Shown here piece by piece: positions 8,300 to 15,494 of a DNA stretch of 16,457 nt. The position numbers and the translations under genes are program-made. Under the pieces are notes generated by a model. The model did no database searches, was not told where the DNA came from, and saw nothing but the letters and a program-made list of their open reading frames with translations. Position 1 is the stretch's first letter. Each line of letters begins with the position of its first letter. The stretch is from JADGQA01 sp964579855 (GTDB taxonomy: Bacteria; Bacteroidota; Ignavibacteria; UBA10030): assembly GCA_964579855.1 (NCBI GenBank), contig CAZOIM010000071.1, positions 1 through 16,457 on the forward strand, written 5' to 3'.

Positions 8300-9220
8300 A
8301 TGATCGGGCTGTTTAAAATATTTGATGCTCACGTTCATTTCTACTCAAACTCCTATTTCAAGTTTCTCGTCAAGCAAAAACCGAATAGAGCAGACATCAG
8401 TGCTGAACTAAAAAATCTTTCCGCAAAAGGACATCTCGAAATTCCCGGTGAAGACCCTGTCCAGTTGGCAAAACGCTGGATTGATATTATCGATAAATGG
8501 AAACTGGAGAGGCTTCTTCTCTATGGCAGTATACCTGGAGACGAAGATGCCGTAGTAAAAGCTGTTCAAGCCTATCCAACTCGGTTTACCGGGATGTTCG
8601 CCGTGGATCCAAATTCAAATGTCCTGATGGAGAATGCGGAGAAGAGACTCAAGGAAGACAAACTTCGCGGCATTCTCCTCTACCCATCGCTCTACCAGAT
8701 CAGTGTCAACGACGAGTGGCTTTACCCTCTCTATAATCTGGTCCAGGACTGCAAAGGAGTTGTGTTCACGCATTTTGGAAAGCTCATCATGCGATCCCGC
8801 GATTATGCAGGGGTACCGACAGCCGTCAATGAACAGTTTGCAAATCCAAAGGACTTGATACCGGTAGCAAAGAAATTCCCAGGCATCCGATTTGTCATAC
8901 CAAATTTCGGTGCGGGCAGGTTCGAGGAACTCCTCGAAGTGGGGAGAACGTGTCCAAATGTCTATGTTGACACGGCTGGTTCAAATTCCTGGATTGCGAC
9001 GCATGATTCAAAACCTGATCTTCGCAAAGTTTTCCAAAGGACTATCGAAGCGTTCACATCCGGCAGGATATTGTTCGGCTCCGATTCCGGCATGCTTCCC
9101 CGTGGTTACCGCTACGATATTGTCGACAATCAGCTCAAGCTGGTCCAGGAGATGCGTATACCGGTACCGGATATAAAAAAGATATTCTACGAGAACGCAG
9201 CCTCAATTTTCGGTCCTTAG
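8300..9220 (+). CDS. Amidohydrolase-2 family TIM-barrel protein encoded in the menaquinone operon
   Basis: The 306-residue protein follows mqnD after 13 bases. I take ATG 8300; TTG 8297 directly before it adds one residue. It resembles the amidohydrolase-2 / ACMSD-like family of metal-dependent hydrolases and decarboxylases: HxH at His11/His13 (FDAHVHF), a third His at 158 (VVFTHFGK), a late-barrel strand FVIPNFGAGRF at about 198-208, VYVDTAG, and Asp262 in RILFGSDSG. In family members the FVIPNFGAG strand usually reads like AHxGG, with a catalytic His (His228 in ACMSD); here it is Asn202. The metal ligands are kept but that residue is lost, so the reaction may differ. No role in menaquinone synthesis is established. 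It is not the aminofutalosine deaminase type, which belongs to a longer ATZ/TRZ-like branch. Family call firm; function unknown. Confidence 0.82.
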   Translation: MIGLFKIFDAHVHFYSNSYFKFLVKQKPNRADISAELKNLSAKGHLEIPGEDPVQLAKRWIDIIDKWKLERLLLYGSIPGDEDAVVKAVQAYPTRFTGMFAVDPNSNVLMENAEKRLKEDKLRGILLYPSLYQISVNDEWLYPLYNLVQDCKGVVFTHFGKLIMRSRDYAGVPTAVNEQFANPKDLIPVAKKFPGIRFVIPNFGAGRFEELLEVGRTCPNVYVDTAGSNSWIATHDSKPDLRKVFQRTIEAFTSGRILFGSDSGMLPRGYRYDIVDNQLKLVQEMRIPVPDIKKIFYENAASIFGP

Positions 9221-9250
9221 CGGAGTACCTTATTATTCACGATTTAAACG

Positions 9251-9284
9251 AAAGCCCCGATCGCGTATTGCCGGTCGGGGCTTT
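9251..9284. terminator. Bidirectional hairpin terminator between convergent menaquinone operons
   Basis: AAAGCCCCGA (9251-9260) pairs perfectly with TCGGGGCTTT (9275-9284). Three more pairs, one of them G-T, extend the stem to 13 pairs around an 8-base loop. The A-run on one side and T-run on the other, although short, fit use in both directions. It lies 31 bases after the amidohydrolase stop and 28 bases beyond the mqnC stop on the opposite strand. Confidence 0.75.
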
Positions 9285-9311
9285 GTGATTACCAATCTTG
9301 AATACGATGTA

Positions 9312-10406
9312 CTACGCAGCGACTTCCCGTTCATCAACTTCCGTGATCTCATACAGCGTTGTTCTCTGGGCAGGTTGGAATCCGGATTGCCGGATCAGCT
9401 CCTTGCATTCCTCGACATTGGTCTTGTTGATGAAGTTCGCTGCGGCATGGACGTTTTCTTCTAGCAGTGTTCCGCCGAAATCATCTGCGCCAAAGTGAAG
9501 AGCGATCTGTCCGATTTTTTTTCCTTCAGAGAACCAGGACGCCTGAATGTGGGGGAAGTTGTCCAGATAGATTCTAGAAAACGCAATCATCTGAAGATAA
9601 CGCGTAGGAGTAGCGTAGCGAGGAATGATTTTTTCAAGCGGAGTGTTGCCAGGTTTGAACGACCATGGAACGAATGCTGTGAATCCAGATGATTCGTCCT
9701 GCAGCTTCCTGATCGACTCGAGGTGCTCAACCACATCTTCGCTCGATTCGAGATGGCCATACATCATTGTTGCAGTTGATTTGAACCCAATTTTGTGTGC
9801 CTCGCGCATAACGTTCAACCAGTCTGCCGACGTGCCTTTCTTGCTGCTTATTTTCTTCTTTACCCGGTCCGAAAGGATCTCCGCACCACCGCCGGGAATC
9901 GAACGCAATCCTGCGTCCCATAATTTCCTTAAGACTTGAGGAATGGTCTGGCCGGAAACATTTGCCATCCCTATGATTTCCGATGTCGAGAAGAAATGTG
10001 GATAGATCTGGGGTACTTCTTTCACGGTGCGCCCGACCAGCTCAAGGTAGTACTCAAACGGCAAAGCCGGATTTACTCCGCCCTGCAGAAGGACAGTTGT
10101 AACACCCTTCGTGGCAGATTCCTTAAACTTCTGAATCATATGATCGACGGTGTGAGTATATTCCCCTTCCTCACCAGGATGGCGGTAGAAGGCGCAGAAT
10201 ATGCAATCGATATTGCAGATGTTGGAGTAGTTTGGATTTGTGTCTGATACCCACGTAACCCACGGATTCGGATTCTTTTTGAATCGGATCTCGTTGGCCA
10301 TCTCACCAAGATCCAACAATTCAGAGCTTTTCAACAAAAAAAGACCTTCTTCGGGAGTTATCCTCAAACCCTTTCTAACTTTCGCGCTTACTTTCTCTAA
10401 CGTCAT
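9312..10406 (-). CDS. mqnC: Cyclic dehypoxanthinyl futalosine synthase MqnC (radical SAM)
   Basis: Radical SAM enzyme that cyclises dehypoxanthinyl futalosine, the step before MqnD. The 364-residue length is normal. The 4Fe-4S cluster site is Cys64-x3-Cys68-x2-Cys71 in NICNIDCIFCAFYR; the FCAFYR ending is typical of MqnC. Further landmarks are VLLQGGVNP, RSIPGGGAEI, ATMMYGHLE, FVPWSFKPGNTPLE and FGADDFGGTLLEENVH. It is cytoplasmic. It is the last gene of the minus-strand menaquinone operon and starts 7 bases after the TIR-like gene; GAGGA four bases before the ATG is one of the few clear Shine-Dalgarno sites in the window. Telling it from its paralogue MqnE is secure, because MqnE is recognisable separately upstream. 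Confidence 0.95.
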   Translation of the reverse strand: MTLEKVSAKVRKGLRITPEEGLFLLKSSELLDLGEMANEIRFKKNPNPWVTWVSDTNPNYSNICNIDCIFCAFYRHPGEEGEYTHTVDHMIQKFKESATKGVTTVLLQGGVNPALPFEYYLELVGRTVKEVPQIYPHFFSTSEIIGMANVSGQTIPQVLRKLWDAGLRSIPGGGAEILSDRVKKKISSKKGTSADWLNVMREAHKIGFKSTATMMYGHLESSEDVVEHLESIRKLQDESSGFTAFVPWSFKPGNTPLEKIIPRYATPTRYLQMIAFSRIYLDNFPHIQASWFSEGKKIGQIALHFGADDFGGTLLEENVHAAANFINKTNVEECKELIRQSGFQPAQRTTLYEITEVDEREVAA

Positions 10407-10413
10407 AGTATCC

Positions 10414-11250
10414 TCAGATGCTCACCTTGTACCCTGCTGCCTTCAAATCCTTAATAACGCTGAAGCTAGCTTCTTCAAGTTTCACGACAATCGGACGGAT
10501 CGTCACTCCGGGGACCCCTTTAGGGAAATTAACATCCGTCATGTGTAAAACACATACGTGATTGCTGCCCAACTTCCCGACGAAATGCCCGATTTCGAAC
10601 ATCGCATATGCAAGATCATCAGAATTAAGAATGAAAAATGCATAGCGGATGTCGGGCCGATCCTGTAATTTGTCAAGTGCGAGCATCTTCCCATGCTCCC
10701 GCTCAAGGGCAATTTCTTCCAATCCAATTTCCTTGACAAACTGCGACAATTGTTCTCGCAAAGGATCATTTTTCTCTCCGACGATGTAGACCCTTGAGCT
10801 TCCATCCGAATTTACCGGTGTTGGTTGAGATTGCGCCGGCGGTTGCTGTGATACTGCAGGTTTCGGCGGAGGTCTTAGCACTCTTGCCCCCGTTGTCGGA
10901 TCAGAAGAAGTTGAAACAACCGCAGTGTGCGCGGCTGCTGATACTCCGGCGGGAACGGCGGCAAGATCCGGTGATGCCTGCAGTTTTTCGAGCAGGTCTT
11001 TCATTGCATTCAAAATGAGTTGCGCGGACGCCTGAAAAAAGAAACCACCATTTTGATCGGCAAGGATTTTATTCTTGTACGGAAACCCTATTGGCCCGGC
11101 TTGTTCCAGGGACTCGAGGCATGCCTTACGCCAGTCCAGGTACTTGCTCTGCAATCTGGCATTGTATCCGGAGAATTCGAATCCTCCTTGTGGGGCAAGT
11201 TGAGACCCTGCCGCGACAAGTTGTTCGATTGTTTTCAGTACTTCAGACAT
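10414..11250 (-). CDS. TIR-like (PF10137-type) putative nucleotide-binding protein inside the menaquinone operon
   Basis: The 278-residue protein has three parts. Residues 1-92 are helical, with a YLDWRKACLESLEQ segment similar to N-terminal regions of other TIR-like nucleotide-binding proteins. Residues 93-150 are a Pro/Gln/Ser/Ala-rich linker. Residues 153-278 resemble the TIR-like domain family PF10137 (Cap12/Pycsar-TIR type): RVYIVGEKNDPLREQLSQFV, YAFFILNSDD, then MFEIGHFVGKLG, VCVLHM, PKGVPGV and a final LKAAGYKV. Glu219 in FEIG matches the conserved Glu seen in FELGYFIGKLG of relatives, but the RxRQN stretch that normally precedes it is absent. Relatives bind nucleotides or hydrolyse NAD in antiviral systems; no cyclase or other defence gene is seen here. 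It lies 35 bases after mqnEA and 7 bases before mqnC, so it is co-transcribed with pathway genes. Function unknown. Confidence 0.75.
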   Translation of the reverse strand: MSEVLKTIEQLVAAGSQLAPQGGFEFSGYNARLQSKYLDWRKACLESLEQAGPIGFPYKNKILADQNGGFFFQASAQLILNAMKDLLEKLQASPDLAAVPAGVSAAAHTAVVSTSSDPTTGARVLRPPPKPAVSQQPPAQSQPTPVNSDGSSRVYIVGEKNDPLREQLSQFVKEIGLEEIALEREHGKMLALDKLQDRPDIRYAFFILNSDDLAYAMFEIGHFVGKLGSNHVCVLHMTDVNFPKGVPGVTIRPIVVKLEEASFSVIKDLKAAGYKVSI

Positions 11251-11285
11251 ACATAGCCACTCAAAGCCTGGTTTGCCACTTCTTG

Positions 11286-13151
11286 TTAAGTTAGTTCAAC
11301 CTCGACTGCGAGGAGAAGTGATTCGAATACTTCAATCGCTTTCAGTTCACGATCACCAAGATTGTATGTGAAACACCGCAAGTATTCACCAGCTTCCTCA
11401 GCCGTCAATCCGATCCGCTTGCCGTGCACCTCTCCCACCATTTCCAAAATATTCTCAGAGGACTCCAAAGCAAGATGAATGATGTCCCCCAATTCACGCC
11501 TCAGAGAACCCTCGAGATTCTTCCTGACAGCCCACACCGCAAACACGAACGGTAGACTCTTCCATTCGTACCATTCGGTCGCGAGATCATAGCACAATTC
11601 GAATCCGGCAAGGCCGAATTTGTTCGCCCTGAGCGCTTCATCTCCGATCAGGAGAATTGCATCGAACTGATTCACATCATTCACACCTGAGTGCATGCGT
11701 TGAAGGCTTGCACGAACGCCGTATTTCTTCTGGAGCAGCACATTGAGTAATTGTACAGAAGTTGCGGTGTCATCCGTGATGCCAATTCTTTTGCCATCAA
11801 GATCCTTCCATCCGTGATTCGAGAATAGCATGACACTTTTAACGTGGTCACGCGTCGCAATACAATGCGGCAAAACGTCAAAGGACTCTTTCTGGTGCAG
11901 ATAGTCCATTAAGGAGAACAGTCCAGCGTCCATTTGCCCATTCTGGGCAAGCACCCCCATCCTTCGGGGAGTTACTGGCAATATTTTGAACTGACGTTTT
12001 TCCAGTTTGGCGTAGAACGGAACAGAATTGAGATAAGGGATCTTCCCTATCACGTGTTCGCCATGAATTTTGAGCGGATTGTAGTACACATCCCGCTCCA
12101 CTGCGATCTTCCCGGCGTCACTGATAATCTTGACTATTTGTCCTTTTGCGAGAGTTGCGGGACTTATAGCACCGGCATCGTGTGCAATCCGTTCCCCGCC
12201 TACGGTGCCATCCATATCATCAGCACCGAAATTCAGCGCGACAGAAGCTACTTCTTCCGTCAGCATGACCCAATACGCCTTAATGTGTGGAAAGTTATCA
12301 AGCATGAGACGCGATACCGCAATCATTTTCAAGTCGTCAATGGCGGACGTGAATTGATTGGGCGGTTTGATTCCTGTATCGCCCGGCTGGAAGGCAAGTG
12401 GTACAAATGAAAGAAAGCCGCCGGTCTCATCCTGCGCCTCACGCAACCTCGTCATGTGTTCCAGTCGTTCATCGATTGTCTCAACATGCCCATAGAGGAT
12501 GGTGGCATTCGATGGGACGCCGAGTTGATGGGCGGTTTTGTGAATGTGAAGCCAGGTCTTTGCACCAATTTTTTGATTAAACAGCAATCTTCGTACGCGT
12601 TCTGAAAACACTTCTGCTCCGCCACCTGGTAGCGTCCGGAGGCCCGCTTCCTTCAACTGCATGAGCACTTCTTCGATCGGAATCTTAAATTTCTTATGAA
12701 AGAAATCGAGTTCAACAGCTGTGAACGCTTTGACGTCAATATTCGGAAAAGTCTTTCGAATTTGGCGCAACATATCGAGATAGTATTCCCATTCCCAGTC
12801 CGGATGAAGCCCTCCAGTTATGTGGACTTCGTTTATCTCATTATTAAGCTTTGAGAGAATTTCTTGAATGGTCATTTCATACGCATCGGGACTACCCGGC
12901 TTGGTTGCGAAATCGCAAAACTTGCAGGACAGAACGCAAATGTTCGTCGGCTCAATCTTCTGATTGAGAACAAAATAGACGGCATCTCCGCTGCGTCTCT
13001 GCTGCGCGTAGTAAGCCATCTTCCCAAGGGAAAGGATATCTTTGGTCGCAAACAAAATCCGACCGTCCTCCAATGAAAGCCTTTCTCCTCGTTCAACCCG
13101 GTTCCAAACCGGAATGAGTTCCTTATCTCGAAAATAGATCTCGCTGTTCAT
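11286..13151 (-). CDS. Fused aminofutalosine synthase (MqnE) - chorismate dehydratase (MqnA)
   Basis: One uninterrupted frame of 621 residues holds two pathway enzymes. Residues 1 to about 358 are MqnE, a radical SAM aminofutalosine synthase: GERLSLEDG, LNQKIEPTNICVLSC, cluster cysteines Cys72-x3-Cys76-x2-Cys79, HITGGLHPDW, LRTLPGGGAEVFSERV, ILYGHVET, FVPLAFQPG and the usual MqnE ending AGKIAVERDVYYN. After about eight residues, 367-621 form MqnA: VIGKIPYLNSVPFYAKLE, MDAGLFSLMDYL, SVMLFS, RIGITDDTATSVQLLNVLL, AILLIGDEALR and LPFVFAVWAVRK. MqnA makes 3-enolpyruvylbenzoate from chorismate, and MqnE adds the adenosyl radical to it, so the fusion joins steps one and two with the second enzyme placed first. 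The junction lies near base 12,060. The gene starts 20 bases after ubiD. Both halves are full length. Confidence 0.95.
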   Translation of the reverse strand: MNSEIYFRDKELIPVWNRVERGERLSLEDGRILFATKDILSLGKMAYYAQQRRSGDAVYFVLNQKIEPTNICVLSCKFCDFATKPGSPDAYEMTIQEILSKLNNEINEVHITGGLHPDWEWEYYLDMLRQIRKTFPNIDVKAFTAVELDFFHKKFKIPIEEVLMQLKEAGLRTLPGGGAEVFSERVRRLLFNQKIGAKTWLHIHKTAHQLGVPSNATILYGHVETIDERLEHMTRLREAQDETGGFLSFVPLAFQPGDTGIKPPNQFTSAIDDLKMIAVSRLMLDNFPHIKAYWVMLTEEVASVALNFGADDMDGTVGGERIAHDAGAISPATLAKGQIVKIISDAGKIAVERDVYYNPLKIHGEHVIGKIPYLNSVPFYAKLEKRQFKILPVTPRRMGVLAQNGQMDAGLFSLMDYLHQKESFDVLPHCIATRDHVKSVMLFSNHGWKDLDGKRIGITDDTATSVQLLNVLLQKKYGVRASLQRMHSGVNDVNQFDAILLIGDEALRANKFGLAGFELCYDLATEWYEWKSLPFVFAVWAVRKNLEGSLRRELGDIIHLALESSENILEMVGEVHGKRIGLTAEEAGEYLRCFTYNLGDRELKAIEVFESLLLAVEVELT

Positions 13152-13171
13152 TTTGCCGGCCTGCTCACGAT

Positions 13172-14938
13172 TTAGTTCCAGTATTCATTCCAACGTTTGT
13201 CAACCCTCCGAACAATATCTTCATCCATCTTCAGAGTCTCGGGATAACCCTTTTTCCAAGTGGCATCGATTCCCATCACGCCCTCGTACACTGGGGATAT
13301 GCCGATGAGTTTTTGTCCGGTAAACGTCACATCTCGTTCGCAATCGAATCGCGTAAAGATTCCCCAAATATAACTTTCCGGATTCATCAAATCTATGTCT
13401 TCACTGACCGCAGCAATGATTGACAACGAATCCAAGTCGGGATTCTTCACCAGTCTTTCAACTACCGCCTTTCCGGCATTTTTCACTTTAACAAGCAACA
13501 GACAATTCCCGATGCATCTGGCATCGAGAATCCTCTTGTCCATCAACCGAATGTCAGATGGTTTCTTCTTGAAGGTTCTCGAAGTCGTCGCCTTCCTCGA
13601 TTGTTTTCGCGTGGCATCCAAAATCATTTTGCTACCGAGGTTCATCTTGTACGACGTGAAATCAAGAGTGTCTAAGGGAACCTTCGGCATCATGATGAAA
13701 TCGAAATGCGGATCGAAATTCTTTCGTATCGCACCGAGCACCTGCGAAAAGTCTCTAGGGTCAACATCTTCCGAAATAGCGATGATACATTTTGTCAGAG
13801 AAAGCTGACCGATACCCATAAGGCCGAGAGCCGTTTTCATGGCTTCCTTCTGATACCTCTCCTCTATGGATACGACCAGAAGATTGTGAAATCCGGCTTC
13901 GTAATACGCCCACAGGCTTTGGATCTCCGAATGAAGCATTTTTGCAAGGGGACCGAGAATTTGTTGTGTGGCATCGCCGAGATATTTGTCTTCCATTGGG
14001 GGAATACCGACAACCGTTGCAGGATAAATAGGATCCTTTCGGTGCGTGATTGCGGAAACGTGAAAGACCGGGAATTCCGATGCTGCCGAGTAATGTCCAA
14101 AATGATCTCCGAAGGGACCTTCAAGCCGCCTCTCTCGAGGATGTACCACACCTTCGAGCACAAACTCTGCATTTGCTGGAACAGCAATAGAGATGGACTT
14201 TCCTCGAACAATATCCGTCCGCTTATTTCTCAAGAAGCCAGCAAACATTACTTCGTCGATACCTTCGGGGAGCGCAGCAATGGTCGCTAGCAACATCGCG
14301 GGATCGGTTCCAAGAGCGACCGCGAGTTCAAACGGCATGTTCAATTTGTCCGCCTGGAAGTAGTGGAATCCGCCTCCTTTTTGAATTTGCCAGTGCATGC
14401 CCGTCGTAGTTTTGTCAAACACGTGCATTCTGTACATCCCGACATTTCTCTTTCCGTCCCGTGGATCATAGGTGAACACCTGGGGAAGCGTTATGAATTT
14501 TCCTCCATCCTTAGGCCAACATTTGATGTTTGGCAACGCTTCGAGATCCGGACGATCTACAATTTCTTGAGAAAGAGCCCGAGCCACTCGCCTCGGTCGG
14601 GAAGCAAGAACTCGTCTGAGCATCGATCGCTCTGCCAGGATTGCTCTCGGCTGAGGAGGAAGAATTTTTTCAGCAAACCGTATCAGTTCTTCGCCGAGTT
14701 GATCCGGATGTTTGCCAAGAGCCAGTTCTATCCTCCGTGCACTTGCCAAGGTGTTAATGGCTAGAGGATAAGGCGACCCCTTCACTTTTTCAAAGAGCAA
14801 TGCAGGCAAGCCTTGTTTCAACCCTCTTGAAGCAATCTCAGTGATTTCCAATACAGGATCGACTTCGACCTTTACTCTCTTCAATTCTCCTATCGACTCC
14901 AAGAACTGGACAAATTCACGCAATGATCGGTAATCCAT
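13172..14938 (-). CDS. UbiD-family menaquinone biosynthesis decarboxylase (MqnL-like)
   Basis: Prenylated-FMN-dependent decarboxylase, here most likely acting on the naphthoate intermediate of the futalosine route. At 588 residues it is in the longer UbiD class that includes the menaquinone-associated SCO4490-type proteins. Landmarks are DYRSLREFVQFLESIGEL at the start, cofactor-binding RNVGMYRMHVFDKTTTGMHW at 164-183, QKGGGFHYF, VPANAEFVLEG, the catalytic-region RLEGPFGDHFGHYS at 271-284, and GIPPMEDKYLG. It needs the cofactor made by the UbiX-like protein encoded immediately upstream; the gap is only 4 bases. GAGGAA within the end of ubiX could serve as its ribosome binding site. Substrate assignment rests on the neighbours; UbiD proteins as a family act on many aromatic or unsaturated acids. 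Confidence 0.92.
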   Translation of the reverse strand: MDYRSLREFVQFLESIGELKRVKVEVDPVLEITEIASRGLKQGLPALLFEKVKGSPYPLAINTLASARRIELALGKHPDQLGEELIRFAEKILPPQPRAILAERSMLRRVLASRPRRVARALSQEIVDRPDLEALPNIKCWPKDGGKFITLPQVFTYDPRDGKRNVGMYRMHVFDKTTTGMHWQIQKGGGFHYFQADKLNMPFELAVALGTDPAMLLATIAALPEGIDEVMFAGFLRNKRTDIVRGKSISIAVPANAEFVLEGVVHPRERRLEGPFGDHFGHYSAASEFPVFHVSAITHRKDPIYPATVVGIPPMEDKYLGDATQQILGPLAKMLHSEIQSLWAYYEAGFHNLLVVSIEERYQKEAMKTALGLMGIGQLSLTKCIIAISEDVDPRDFSQVLGAIRKNFDPHFDFIMMPKVPLDTLDFTSYKMNLGSKMILDATRKQSRKATTSRTFKKKPSDIRLMDKRILDARCIGNCLLLVKVKNAGKAVVERLVKNPDLDSLSIIAAVSEDIDLMNPESYIWGIFTRFDCERDVTFTGQKLIGISPVYEGVMGIDATWKKGYPETLKMDEDIVRRVDKRWNEYWN

Positions 14939-14942
14939 ACCA

Positions 14943-15494
14943 CTATTCCAATTCCTCTGAGCGCCACCCTTTTGGAGAGCCTTCGCCTACAATCGCCATC
15001 AGCTTATCAGTAAATGATGTAACATATTCATCGACTGTTTTAGGCTTGAAGTAGAGCGGAGGGGAAATGGGCATAACGATTGCTCCCGACCTTGATAACA
15101 TTGTGGCGTGCTCGAGTGTGATGGTTGACCACGGAGTTTCGCGAACACAGAGTACGAGTTTGAATCGTTCTTTCAGTGCGACCTGAGCAGTTCTCGTTAC
15201 CAGGGTATCACCTATTCCAGCAGCAATCTTGCCCAACGTTGAGGTGGAACACGGCAGAATCACGCATGCGTCAAAATGATTCGAACCTGAAGCCAATGGC
15301 GCGGTCAGGTCATCATCAGAGAACTGTCGCTTCACAAACGGAAGCAGTTCCTTTTCAGAGATGCCAAGTTCATCCTTAAGCAGCGCGTGGCCCCATTTGC
15401 TTACCACGAGGTATTTGTCGCTCTTGCTCTTCCTCAGGAAACTTTCCGCATAGATTGCTCCTGAAGAACCAGTAATGCATACGACGATTCTCAT
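14943..15494 (-). CDS. UbiX-family flavin prenyltransferase (MqnM-like)
   Basis: Makes prenylated FMN from FMN and dimethylallyl phosphate for the adjacent UbiD-like decarboxylase. The 183-residue protein has the flavoprotein start MRIVVCITGSSGAIYA (1-16) and the UbiX block PCSTSTLGKIAAGIGDTLVT starting at residue 81, continuing RTAQVALKER, then VRETPWS at 118-123. Length and motifs are normal for the family. It is cytoplasmic. Its ATG overlaps the TGA of the ubiA-like gene (ATGA at 15494-15491), and it ends 4 bases before ubiD, so the three genes are tightly coupled. Confidence 0.94.
   Translation of the reverse strand: MRIVVCITGSSGAIYAESFLRKSKSDKYLVVSKWGHALLKDELGISEKELLPFVKRQFSDDDLTAPLASGSNHFDACVILPCSTSTLGKIAAGIGDTLVTRTAQVALKERFKLVLCVRETPWSTITLEHATMLSRSGAIVMPISPPLYFKPKTVDEYVTSFTDKLMAIVGEGSPKGWRSEELE

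Noticed and set aside
8300..9220. Amidohydrolase as the aminofutalosine deaminase of the modified futalosine route
   Set aside because: That deaminase belongs to the longer ATZ/TRZ-like branch (about 400 residues or more); this 306-residue protein has amidohydrolase-2 (ACMSD-like) features.
10414..11250. TIR-like gene as part of a CBASS or Pycsar defence system
   Set aside because: No cyclase, ubiquitin-like module, CRISPR array or other defence gene lies in the window, and its neighbours are pathway genes with operon-like spacing.
11934..12410. Plus-strand frame of 158 codons opposite the mqnE-mqnA junction
   Set aside because: Antisense to the fused gene, whose both halves show intact family motifs; no domain or signal seen in the antisense product.
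11286..13151. mqnE-mqnA as two genes joined by a sequencing error
   Set aside because: The frame runs through the junction without disturbance, and the linker follows a normal MqnE end and precedes a normal MqnA start. An error removing a stop cannot be fully excluded, but nothing suggests it.
13706..14290. Plus-strand frame of 194 codons opposite ubiD
   Set aside because: It is entirely antisense to a strongly conserved UbiD-family gene, has Cys/Arg-rich composition typical of a shadow frame and no recognisable domain.
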